Source of the DNA: Thermodesulfobacteriaceae bacterium
GTDB taxonomy: Bacteria > Desulfobacterota > Thermodesulfobacteria > Thermodesulfobacteriales > Thermodesulfobacteriaceae
Direction of reading: 5' to 3'
NCBI GenBank assembly: GCA_015494725.1
Contig: WGAR01000064.1
Coordinates: 1-13,821, forward strand
DNA length: 13,821 bases
Positions 1 through 6,707 of the stretch are shown one piece after another. The number at the start of each line of letters is the position of its first letter. The first letter of the stretch is position 1. The notes beneath the pieces were generated by a model, which saw only the letters and a list, made by a program, of their open reading frames with translations, had not been told where the DNA came from and did no database searches. Made by a program: the position numbers and the translations under genes.

Positions 1-1
1 C

Positions 2-367
2 CTAGACGTAAAAGCCCCGGCGAAGCTTTTCGGCCTCCACCCCGAAAAAGATCGCGGCCTCGGAAAGCCCCTGCCGCAGGGGGCCCTCGGGGATCTCCCG
101 CAGCAGGGATTCTAGCACCCGGGCCCGTTCCTCAAGGATATCGGCCAGGGTTTCGGCCTGGGCCCGGGAGGAAGGGTCCTGCGCGAACCTCTCCAGCAGG
201 GGGAGGACCTCCTCCACCAGGTCTAGGGCCTGGCTAAGGGAGGGATCGGAACCTTTATTCGCGGAGAGGGCCTCCCGTAGATAACTCTCAAACCCCTTCT
301 CCACTTTTCCGGTCTTTTTCTCAGGGGTAAAATCTGGAGACAAACGCGGGTCCCAGAAGATTTTCAT
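2..367 (-). CDS. Unrecognised small helical protein (121 aa)
   Basis: I do not recognise this protein with confidence. The start is the ATG at 365-367, chosen because a strong AGGAGGT ribosome site (373-379) lies five bases upstream; the open frame continues further upstream only as an antisense shadow of the BON gene. The product is 121 aa with no signal peptide or membrane segment. Residues 1-25 are polar and probably flexible. Residues 42-118 are mostly leucine/glutamate-rich and look like several amphipathic helices. The end, EAEKLRRGFYV, reminds me of small helical proteins encoded near flagellar genes in some deltaproteobacteria, but this is from memory. The gene stands alone in the window and diverges from the BON lipoprotein gene; what lies downstream is outside. 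It is probably cytoplasmic; function unknown. Confidence 0.7.
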   Translation of the reverse strand: MKIFWDPRLSPDFTPEKKTGKVEKGFESYLREALSANKGSDPSLSQALDLVEEVLPLLERFAQDPSSRAQAETLADILEERARVLESLLREIPEGPLRQGLSEAAIFFGVEAEKLRRGFYV

Positions 368-386
368 GCCGGACCTCCTATTTCTT

Positions 387-415
387 ATCCTAAATAACTT
401 TTCGGAAGGAGACAA
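387..415 (-). promoter_or_regulatory. Candidate sigma-70 promoter for the small unrecognised gene
   Basis: Read on the minus strand, TTGTCT (415-410) and TAGGAT (392-387) are separated by exactly 17 bases, matching TTGACA and TATAAT at four of six positions each. The predicted transcript start near 380 lies just before the AGGAGGT ribosome site, giving a very short leader. The whole divergent intergenic space is only 54 bases, so the promoter for the BON gene must overlap this one or lie inside the small gene; I could not pick it out. Confidence 0.3.
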
Positions 416-421
416 GAAAAC

Positions 422-991
422 ATGAGAGTACGCCTCCTGATCCTTCTGCTGGGGCTCTTCATGCTTTCGGGCTGCGGGGCGGCCCTGGTCGCCGGCGGGG
501 CCACCGCGGGCTACAAGGTGGCCACCGATCCACGCTCTGTGGGCACCCAGACCGACGACGCCACCCTTACCGCCAAGGTAAAGCTGGCGCTGCTCAAGGA
601 CCCGGTAACCAAGGCCCGGAAGATCGATGTGGACACGGTAAACGGGGTGGTGACTTTGACCGGGATGGTGGAAACCGAGGCGGAACGCCGCCGGGCCGAG
701 GAGGTGGCGCGCAGGGTAGCCGGGGTGCGGGCGGTGCGGAACAACCTTATGGTGGGGCACCGCAGTTTCGGGCGCAGCCTGGACGACAAACTCCTTACCG
801 CCCGGATCAAGGCCAAACTCATCGCCGAGCCCGGGATCCGCTCCCTCTCCATCGATGTGGACACGGTAAACGGGGTGGTGACCTTAACCGGAGTGGTCAA
901 AAGCGAGGAGCAGCGCCGGCGGGTGCTCGAGATCGTGCGCACCACCAAAGGGGTAAAACGGGTGGTGGACAATCTCACGGTTGAGCCCTGA
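422..991 (+). CDS. Two-BON-domain lipoprotein, DolP (YraP)-like
   Basis: This is a probable lipoprotein of 189 aa. The N-terminus has a short positive start, a leucine-rich stretch and the lipobox LSGC, with lipidated Cys18. Two BON domains follow, at about residues 46-112 and 121-188, each containing the same IDVDTVNGVVTLTG core. The length and the lipoprotein-plus-two-BON layout match E. coli DolP/YraP (191 aa), which sits in the outer membrane and supports envelope integrity and BAM function; OsmY has two BON domains but is not lipidated. The start ATG follows GGAAGGAG (404-411). No Asp follows the lipid Cys (it is Gly), consistent with outer-membrane sorting under the E. coli rule. It ends two bases before mnmG, so the two are likely co-transcribed. 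The DolP role is inferred from architecture only. Confidence 0.85.
   Translation: MRVRLLILLLGLFMLSGCGAALVAGGATAGYKVATDPRSVGTQTDDATLTAKVKLALLKDPVTKARKIDVDTVNGVVTLTGMVETEAERRRAEEVARRVAGVRAVRNNLMVGHRSFGRSLDDKLLTARIKAKLIAEPGIRSLSIDVDTVNGVVTLTGVVKSEEQRRRVLEIVRTTKGVKRVVDNLTVEP
623..882 (+). repeat. Identical 32-nt repeats, one in each BON domain
   Basis: The 32-base stretches at 623-654 and 851-882 are identical, including every third codon position across ten codons encoding IDVDTVNGVV. Sequence on either side differs at many sites. The copies are 228 bases apart, matching the spacing of the two BON domains (76 codons). This is coding sequence within the gene, not a mobile repeat. Confidence 0.9.
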
Positions 992-993
992 CC

Positions 994-2877
994 ATGGAGG
1001 CCTATCCCGAAAGGTTTGACGTCATCGTCATCGGGGCCGGGCACGCCGGGATAGAGGCCGCCCTTGCCGCCTCGCGCCTGGGCTGCCGTGTCCTGGTCTT
1101 GACCGTGAATCTCGAGCGCATCGGGGCCATGAGCTGCAACCCGGCCATAGGGGGGCTGGCCAAGGGCCATCTGGTCAAGGAGATCGACGCCCTGGGGGGC
1201 GAGATGGCCCGGGCGGCAGACGAGTGTGGGATCCAGTTCCGGAGGCTCAACACCCGCAAGGGGCCGGCGGTGCGGGCCACCCGGGCCCAGGCCGACCGCA
1301 TGCGCTACCAGGCCCGGATGTACCGGGTGCTTACCCGGGCCCCGCGGGTCACGGTGAAACAGGCCATGGTCTCCCGCATCCTCACGCGCGAGCGGCGGGT
1401 CTATGGCGTTGAGACCCGGGTGGGGGAGGTCTATTACGGAAAGGCGGTGGTGGTGACCACCGGGACCTTCCTGCGCGGGCTCATCCACATCGGGCTCGAA
1501 CACTTTGCCGCCGGCCGCATGGGAGATCCGCCTTCAAACCGCCTTTCTCAATGTTTGCGAGAACTTGGCTTTGAGATGGGCCGGCTTAAGACCGGAACCT
1601 GCCCCCGCCTTGACGGCCGTACCATAGACTATTCCCGGCTCGAGGTCCAGTGGGGCGACGATCCCCCGCCGCTTTTCTCCTTCCGCAACAAAGGAAAGCG
1701 CCCTCCGCTACCTCAGGTCCCCTGTTTCATTACCTATACCACCCCCGAGACCCACGAGATCATCCGGGGGGCCGTGGACCGCTCGCCGCTCTTTACCGGG
1801 GTCATCGAGGGGGTGGGGGCCCGGTACTGCCCCTCCATCGAGGACAAGGTCTTTCGCTTCCCGGATCGGGAGCGGCACCAGATCTTCCTTGAGCCCGAAG
1901 GGCTTGACACCGTGGAGGTCTATCCCAACGGGATCAGCACCAGCCTTCCGGTGGATGTCCAGTGGCGGATGGTGCGAAGCATTCCGGGGCTTGAGCGGGC
2001 GGAGATCCTGCGTCCGGGCTACGCCATAGAGTACGACTATGTGAACCCCATCCAGCTCAAACACACCCTGGAGACCAAGCTCATCTCCGGGCTTTTCCTG
2101 GCCGGGCAGATTAACGGAACCTCCGGTTACGAGGAAGCCGCGGCCCAGGGGATCATCGCCGGGATCAACGCCGCCCTTTATGCCCGGGAGGAGGAACCCT
2201 TCATCCTGGACCGCTCCCAGGCCTATATCGGGGTCCTCATCGACGACCTGGTGACCAAGGGCACGCGCGAGCCCTACCGCATGTTCACCTCCCGGGCGGA
2301 ATACCGTCTGCTTTTAAGGGAAGACAACGCCGATCTCAGGCTTACGCCCCTTGCCCGACGCCTGGGGCTCATCTCCGATGAGGACTGGGCCCGTTTCGAG
2401 CGCAAGCGGGAGCTTCTTTCCCGGGGGCTTTCCCTGCTGCGGGAGCTTCGGGTACGCCCGGAACGGGTAAACGCCGTGCTTGAGAGCCGGGGAGTTCCTC
2501 CCCTGCGGGAGACGGTCAAACTTTACGACCTTCTGCGGCGCCCGGATGTGCCGCTCGAGTGGATTCGGCCCCTCTTTCCGGAGCTTTCCGAGCTTCCCGA
2601 GGAGGTGCTTGAGGAACTGGAGATCGAGACCAAGTATGCGGGCTATATCGAGCGCCAGCGGGCGGAGGTGGAGCGTTTTCGCCGCTGGGAGAACATGCCC
2701 CTTCCCGAGGATCTCGACTACTGGAAGATCCCCGGGCTCTCCAACGAGGTGAAGGAGAAACTCTCTCAGGTCCGTCCCCGGTCCTTCGGGCAGGCTTTGC
2801 GTATCTCCGGGGTCACCCCGGCGGCCATCGCCGCCATCCAGGTCTATCTCCGCAAACACGGCCACCGGAGTACCTGA
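994..2877 (+). CDS. mnmG: tRNA uridine-5-carboxymethylaminomethyl modification enzyme MnmG (GidA)
   Basis: MnmG works with the GTPase MnmE, using FAD and a folate one-carbon donor, to build the cmnm5/nmnm5 group on wobble uridine 34 of certain tRNAs. The 627-aa product has the usual family length and is cytoplasmic. Visible landmarks are the FAD-binding GAGHAG at 14-19, SCNPAIGG with Cys48 (E. coli Cys47), KTGTCPRLDGRTID at 199-212, YCPSIEDK with Cys279 (E. coli Cys277), the GQINGTSGYEEAAAQG segment ending at 386, and the helical C-terminus with KYAGYIERQ that contacts MnmE. Both functional cysteines are present. The ATG at 994 is two bases after the stop of the BON lipoprotein gene and has no good ribosome site of its own, so translation is probably coupled. 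The frequent partner rsmG (gidB) does not follow it here. Confidence 0.97.
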   Translation: MEAYPERFDVIVIGAGHAGIEAALAASRLGCRVLVLTVNLERIGAMSCNPAIGGLAKGHLVKEIDALGGEMARAADECGIQFRRLNTRKGPAVRATRAQADRMRYQARMYRVLTRAPRVTVKQAMVSRILTRERRVYGVETRVGEVYYGKAVVVTTGTFLRGLIHIGLEHFAAGRMGDPPSNRLSQCLRELGFEMGRLKTGTCPRLDGRTIDYSRLEVQWGDDPPPLFSFRNKGKRPPLPQVPCFITYTTPETHEIIRGAVDRSPLFTGVIEGVGARYCPSIEDKVFRFPDRERHQIFLEPEGLDTVEVYPNGISTSLPVDVQWRMVRSIPGLERAEILRPGYAIEYDYVNPIQLKHTLETKLISGLFLAGQINGTSGYEEAAAQGIIAGINAALYAREEEPFILDRSQAYIGVLIDDLVTKGTREPYRMFTSRAEYRLLLREDNADLRLTPLARRLGLISDEDWARFERKRELLSRGLSLLRELRVRPERVNAVLESRGVPPLRETVKLYDLLRRPDVPLEWIRPLFPELSELPEEVLEELEIETKYAGYIERQRAEVERFRRWENMPLPEDLDYWKIPGLSNEVKEKLSQVRPRSFGQALRISGVTPAAIAAIQVYLRKHGHRST

Positions 2878-3437
2878 TCAAATTACATAGTTCCAGGGTA
2901 TGAGGAGGAGGTTGGGAGGGATCTCCAGGATCTCCTGGCCCAGATAGATGACCAGGCCGAAGGGGGCCCGGTTCTGAAAGTCCCGCAGAAACTGCCTCAG
3001 GCCCGAGAGCTTTTGGGGCGAAACGGAGGAAGAGGCTTTGATCTCTATAGGAAGGAGCCTTTCACCCAGTTCGATAACCAGGTCCACCTCTGCCCCGGCG
3101 TGGGTTCGAAAATAATAGACTCGGGCTTGCGGTTCGGAGATGGAAAGGATCTGGATGATCTCTTCCACCAGAAAGGTTTCTACCAGAGCAGGATAGAAGG
3201 GATGGAACACGAGTTCTGAGGCCCGGGGCGTGATCCCGGAAAGGCTCAGAGCAAGTCCTGTGTCTCGGAAGTGAAGTTTCGGAGCCCTGCTCAATCGTTT
3301 GCCGAGATGGGCGAAGTAGGGAGGGAGCCTTCTAAAGCCGCAAGGCCCATGAGTCTGCGGAAGTCTCCGAGGGAAGCCACCTGAGAGAGGTCCCGGAGAT
3401 CCCTTTCCAGATAGGTGGCTGTGTAATTTGCTTGAAA
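2878..3437 (-). pseudogene. Decayed AAA ATPase with DUF4143 domain (3' remnant, frameshifted)
   Basis: This is the remnant of a gene for an ATP-binding protein of the AAA/DUF4143 type. Two homologous pieces lie in different frames. The first (about 3437-3330) encodes YTATYLERDLRDL and FRRLMGLAA, the start of the DUF4143 part, and runs to a stop at 3291-3293. The second (3327-2878) encodes LPPYFAHLGKR, then APKLHFRDTGLAL, YYFRTHAGAEVDLVIE and the PIEIKAS nuclease-like motif, ending at a natural-looking C-terminus. Intact relatives, as I recall them, have roughly 40-50 residues including a helix-turn-helix between these blocks, so a deletion of non-multiple-of-three length has fused and frameshifted them. 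The N-terminal ATPase with its Walker motifs is absent. The longest open piece (2878-3294) could only start at a TTG without a ribosome site. Its stop directly abuts the mnmG stop. Likely non-functional. Confidence 0.8.
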
Positions 3438-3465
3438 ATTAACAAAATCCTTGTCGATTTTCAAG
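3431..3465. repeat. 35-bp interrupted palindrome upstream of rpoH
   Basis: CTTGAAAAT (3431-3439) is the exact reverse complement of ATTTTCAAG (3457-3465). Nested inside, ACAA (3442-3445) pairs with TTGT (3451-3454) around the five-base loop AATCC, leaving a 2x2 mismatch (TA against CG). In all 13 of 15 possible pairs match. It lies in an AT-rich strip, 45 bases upstream of the -35 element of rpoH, where recognisable homology of the ATPase remnant ends. It could be a regulator's operator, an RNA hairpin or a scar of the truncation. It is not the CIRCE heat-shock element. Confidence 0.75.
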
Positions 3466-3510
3466 TAAAGTTTTCTCCCCCGTCCGAGGGGAAGGGGTTG
3501 GTGGGGGCTA

Positions 3511-3538
3511 TAGAAAAGGGGACGGGGTAGGGTATAAT
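3511..3538 (+). promoter_or_regulatory. Sigma-70-type promoter of rpoH, likely giving a leaderless transcript
   Basis: A perfect TATAAT lies at 3533-3538, preceded after 16 bases by TAGAAA (3511-3516), which matches TTGACA at four of six positions. Transcription would begin about seven bases after the -10, at about 3545, directly at the ATG at 3546. No ribosome-binding sequence is found in that gap, so the mRNA is probably leaderless or nearly so. Confidence 0.65.
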
Positions 3539-3545
3539 ATCTTTC

Positions 3546-4538
3546 ATGGCGTCTAAGAAGAAGGCTTCCCCGAAGGATCCCTCGCTCCCCGAGGCCGAGG
3601 GGCGGGGGCCCGAGGGCGAAGGCACCCTTCCGGTCCCGGCCCCCCTGGAGGAGGAAAAGAGGCTTCCCTCCGGGGTCGATCCCCTGCAGCGCTATCTTGC
3701 GGAGATAAGCAAGTTCCCCCTTCTTTCCCGGGAGGAGGAAGAACGTATCGCCAAGGAATATTACGAGACGCGGGATCCGCGCCTGGCCTACAAACTGGTG
3801 ACCTCCAATCTGCGCCTGGTGGTAAAGATTGCCCTGGAATTTCAGCAGTTCTGGAACCGCAACTTTCTGGACCTCATTCAGGAGGGTAACCTGGGGCTGC
3901 TTCAGGCGGTGCGCAAGTTCGACCCTTACCGGGGGGTAAAATTTTCCTATTATGCCTCCTTCTGGATCAAGGCTTACATTCTCAAGTACATCATGGACAA
4001 CTGGCGGCTGGTTAAGATCGGGACCACTCAGGCCCAGCGTAAACTCTTCTACAATCTCAAGAAGGAGAAGGAACGGCTTGAGGCCCTGGGTTTCAAGCCC
4101 ACTCCCAAGATGCTGGCCCAGAGATTGAAGGTGAAGGAGAAGGAAGTCATCGAGATGGAGCAGCGTCTTTCCGCCTCGGATGTGAGCCTGGAGGCCCCGC
4201 TCAAGGACGATTCCGAGGATACCTATCGAGATTTCCTGCGGGATCCCTCCCCTTCGGTGGAGGATCGTCTGGCCCGCGACGAGGTTCTGGCCCGTTTCTC
4301 CCAGATCCTTCACGAATTCGGTAAGACCCTACAGGACAAGGAAAAGGTGATCTTTTACGAACGTCTCCTTTCCGAGGAGCCGCTCACCCTTCAGGAAATC
4401 GGGAAACGTTTCGGGATTTCCCGGGAGAGGGTGCGGCAGATAGAGGAACGCCTGTTGAGGAAACTGCGCAAGTATCTCGAGGAGAGGTTGCCGGATGCGC
4501 ACAACTATCCGCTGGCCCTGGAAGGGGCTACTGCTTAG
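3546..4538 (+). CDS. rpoH: Heat-shock sigma factor RpoH (sigma-32 type)
   Basis: This is an alternative sigma factor of the sigma-70 family that directs RNA polymerase to heat-shock promoters. In order it shows region 1.2 (DPLQRYLAEISKFPLLSREEEE, residues 45-66, split here by description only), region 2 from about 80 to 160 with NLRLVVKIALEFQ, DLIQEGNLGLLQAVRKFDPY and WIKAYILKYIMDNWRLVKIG, the RpoH box QRKLFYNL at 164-171, and region 4 with the helix-turn-helix LTLQEIGKRFGISRERVRQIE at about 280-300. The RpoH box separates it from RpoD, RpoS and SigA-like factors. At 330 aa it is longer than E. coli RpoH (284 aa), mainly through a 44-residue acidic, proline-rich N-terminus. ATG 3546 is the only plausible start; it has no ribosome site and sits immediately after the promoter. 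The gene overlaps the next one by 44 bases. Confidence 0.93.
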   Translation: MASKKKASPKDPSLPEAEGRGPEGEGTLPVPAPLEEEKRLPSGVDPLQRYLAEISKFPLLSREEEERIAKEYYETRDPRLAYKLVTSNLRLVVKIALEFQQFWNRNFLDLIQEGNLGLLQAVRKFDPYRGVKFSYYASFWIKAYILKYIMDNWRLVKIGTTQAQRKLFYNLKKEKERLEALGFKPTPKMLAQRLKVKEKEVIEMEQRLSASDVSLEAPLKDDSEDTYRDFLRDPSPSVEDRLARDEVLARFSQILHEFGKTLQDKEKVIFYERLLSEEPLTLQEIGKRFGISRERVRQIEERLLRKLRKYLEERLPDAHNYPLALEGATA

Positions 4539-6084
4539 TCTGCTGGTCTGGTGGGTCCTGGGAGCCCCGGCTCAGGCCGGGAGCCGGGCCGAGGCCTATT
4601 ACCATTTCCTGGTGGCCATGCGTGCCTATCAGGCGGGAAAGCTATCCCTGGCCCGGAAGGAGCTCTATAAAGTCCTGCAGGAAGACCCCCGGGCCCTTTA
4701 TCCTCGCAAACTCCTGATCGAGATCTACGGGCGTCTGGGGCAATACGAAAAGGCCGAGACCCTGGCGCACGAGGCCCTGAAGCAGGCCCCGGACGACAAG
4801 GATTTGCTGCTCCTTCTGGCCCGGATCTATCTTTCGGAAAAGCGTCCGGCCCGGGCGGCGGTAACCCTGGAAAGGGTCCTGGAGAAGGACCCCACCAATG
4901 AGGAGGCCCTGGGGCTGCTTCTTAGCGCCTATTTGACCCAGCACGATCTTTCCGGGGCCCTTTCCTCTCTGGACAGATTGCTCAAGGTCCATCCCCGTTC
5001 CTATACCCTGTGGTTGCTTAAGGCCCGTGTGCTCGCCAGGGCCGGTAAGCCGCAGGAGGCCCGGGAGGCCTATCTGCGGGCGGCGGAGCTTTCCTCTTAT
5101 CGTCTGGAAATAGTAATGGAGGCCGGTAGTTTCCTGCGCCGGATGGGAGACCTTCCCCGGGCCGAGACCCTTTACCGGGAGTTTCTCCGTCGCAACCCCC
5201 AGGATATTCACGCCTATCAGGCCCTGATCCAGATCCTGGTTACCGAGGAAAAATGGAAGGAAGCCGAAAAGCTCCTGCGCGAGGCCTTACAGAAATATCC
5301 GGAAAACACCGGGTTCAGGTTCTTTCTGGGATTGATCCTGGAAAAACAGGGCCGGAAACAGGAGGCCCTGCGGATCTATCAAGAGATCTCCCCGGGAAGT
5401 TCCTTTTATCATGACGCCCTACAGCGGATCTATGATCTTACCCGTGAACTTAAAGGCGACCAGGCCGCCCTCTCCTTTCTGGAGAAGTTAGTCCACAGCC
5501 AGCCCGGGGATCCTCAGGTTTACTTTTTTGCCGCCAGTGCAGCCGAACAGATGGATTATTGTCCGCAGGGGTTAAAATTTGTGCAGGCCGGTTTAAAACG
5601 GTTCCCCGGGGATCGGAGTCTTATTCTTACCCAGGGGTTGCTCCTTTCCTGTCTGGGTCGTCTGCGGGAGGCCCTGAACCTGGTGGAACCCCTGCTCGAA
5701 CGGTACCCCGATGATCCCCTGGTGCTCAACTTTGTGGGTTATACCTATGCGGAACTGGGCGAAAATCTGGAGGTGGCCGAGCGGTATATTCGCAAGGCCC
5801 TGAAAAAACAGCCCCAGGCCGGCTACATTGTGGATAGTCTGGCCTGGGTGCTTTACAAGCAGGGTCGTCTGAAGGAGGCCCTGCGGGAGATTCAACGCGC
5901 GGTAAAACTATCCCCCAAGGATGCGGTGATCCTGGAGCACGAGGGGGATATTCTCCAGGCCCTGGGGCGATGTAAGGAGGCCTGCGAGGTGTATCGAAAG
6001 GCGCTCTCTTTGAGCAAACACCGGCGTGATCGGGAGCGTATCCGTAAGAAGGTAGCCTCGTGCCCCGAAAAGCCCTCCTCCTGA
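4495..6084 (+). CDS. Exported tetratricopeptide-repeat (TPR) protein
   Basis: This 529-aa protein starts with a signal peptide: positive residues, a hydrophobic stretch at about 11-23 and a cleavage site APAQA/G after Ala28, so it is periplasmic or membrane-associated. The rest is a solenoid of about a dozen TPR-like helix pairs with recurring patterns such as LGQYEKAETLAHEALKQAPD, AREAYLRAAELS and GRLKEALREIQRAVKLSP. TPR proteins act as protein-binding scaffolds; no catalytic domain is visible. The ATG at 4495 lies inside the end of rpoH in another frame and is preceded by GGAGAGG (4480-4486) with suitable spacing, so the 44-base overlap is real and translation is probably coupled. The 3' end overlaps the LolB-like gene by 25 bases. 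A role in outer-membrane lipoprotein or protein handling is inferred from that neighbour only. Confidence 0.88.
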   Translation: MRTTIRWPWKGLLLSLLVWWVLGAPAQAGSRAEAYYHFLVAMRAYQAGKLSLARKELYKVLQEDPRALYPRKLLIEIYGRLGQYEKAETLAHEALKQAPDDKDLLLLLARIYLSEKRPARAAVTLERVLEKDPTNEEALGLLLSAYLTQHDLSGALSSLDRLLKVHPRSYTLWLLKARVLARAGKPQEAREAYLRAAELSSYRLEIVMEAGSFLRRMGDLPRAETLYREFLRRNPQDIHAYQALIQILVTEEKWKEAEKLLREALQKYPENTGFRFFLGLILEKQGRKQEALRIYQEISPGSSFYHDALQRIYDLTRELKGDQAALSFLEKLVHSQPGDPQVYFFAASAAEQMDYCPQGLKFVQAGLKRFPGDRSLILTQGLLLSCLGRLREALNLVEPLLERYPDDPLVLNFVGYTYAELGENLEVAERYIRKALKKQPQAGYIVDSLAWVLYKQGRLKEALREIQRAVKLSPKDAVILEHEGDILQALGRCKEACEVYRKALSLSKHRRDRERIRKKVASCPEKPSS

Positions 6085-6707
6085 TCCTTCTGATCCTGGG
6101 GGCCTGTGCCCGGCACCCCGTAGTCCTTCCGGAAAAGGCCCTTTTTTCCGGCCGGAGCTATCAGGCGGTGGTGGTTTACCGGGTCCGGGGGGCAGGAAGG
6201 ACCTATGGAGGGAGGGCGGTGATCCTCACCGCAAAAAACCGGGTATATGCGGAGGGGCTTTCTCCCTTCGGGGGAGCCCTTTTTTCCCTCTGGCTTGAGG
6301 GTAGCCGGATCCGGTGGGTCTTCTATACCCGGGGGGAGACCGGTGGCTGGGATCTGGTGCCCCCGGAACCGCGTCTGGGTACACTCTGGCCGGCCCTTCT
6401 TCTGGGAAGGGTTCCCCGGGAGATGGCCCGGGACCTTGCCCGGCAGGAGAAGGTGTCTCTCGGACACGGGTACAGCCTCAGGCTTAAGGGGGGCCCCCTG
6501 AGATATCTCCTGACCTGGAAGGGAAGGAGGATCCTGGAGGTGCGTCCCGGGGGAAAAGAAGTGGGGTTGAAGGTACATCCCCTGCGCATCGACCTGGTGC
6601 TCAGGTTGGTGCGCGTCCTCCCCGGGCCCTCTCAGATTCCGCCTCCCCCGCCGGTTCCCGTTTCCAGACTGGATTTGAATCGCTATCTGGGGATAAGCGG
6701 GGACTAG
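6060..6707 (+). CDS. Putative LolB-like outer-membrane lipoprotein
   Basis: The 215-aa product is a lipoprotein: MPRK, a leucine/isoleucine stretch and the lipobox LGAC with Cys16. The body resembles the LolB/LppX-type half-barrel: YQAVVVYRVRG (34-44), RVYAEGLSPFGGALFSLWLEG (61-81, the segment where LolB has a protruding loop before a strand), a helical LLLGRVPREMA (113-123) in place of LolB's WLLGLP region, and a strand-rich end with PLRIDLVL. LolB accepts lipoproteins from LolA and inserts them in the outer membrane. A proline-rich tail (about 188-215) follows. The start is a GTG preceded by AGAAGG (6047-6052) with seven-base spacing, inside the TPR gene. Its TAG overlaps the stop of the convergent CNNM gene by four bases. 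The family call rests on motif shape, since LolB diverges fast; in many proteobacteria lolB is beside ispE, which is not seen here. Confidence 0.5.
   Translation: MPRKALLLILLILGACARHPVVLPEKALFSGRSYQAVVVYRVRGAGRTYGGRAVILTAKNRVYAEGLSPFGGALFSLWLEGSRIRWVFYTRGETGGWDLVPPEPRLGTLWPALLLGRVPREMARDLARQEKVSLGHGYSLRLKGGPLRYLLTWKGRRILEVRPGGKEVGLKVHPLRIDLVLRLVRVLPGPSQIPPPPPVPVSRLDLNRYLGISGD

Noticed and set aside
511..1503. Long minus-strand open frame (330 codons) opposite the BON gene and mnmG
   Set aside because: It lies fully opposite two well-supported genes, has biased Pro/His/Gly-rich composition typical of antisense of GC-rich coding DNA, and no ribosome site or family motif.
2878..3294. Intact 138-aa gene starting at TTG 3292-3294
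   Set aside because: It begins in the middle of a family domain, the missing upstream residues are encoded in the same frame and another frame, and there is no ribosome site.
3438..4313. Minus-strand open frame extending the ATPase remnant across rpoH
   Set aside because: Only the part below about 3437 matches the DUF4143 family; the rest is the reverse of rpoH.
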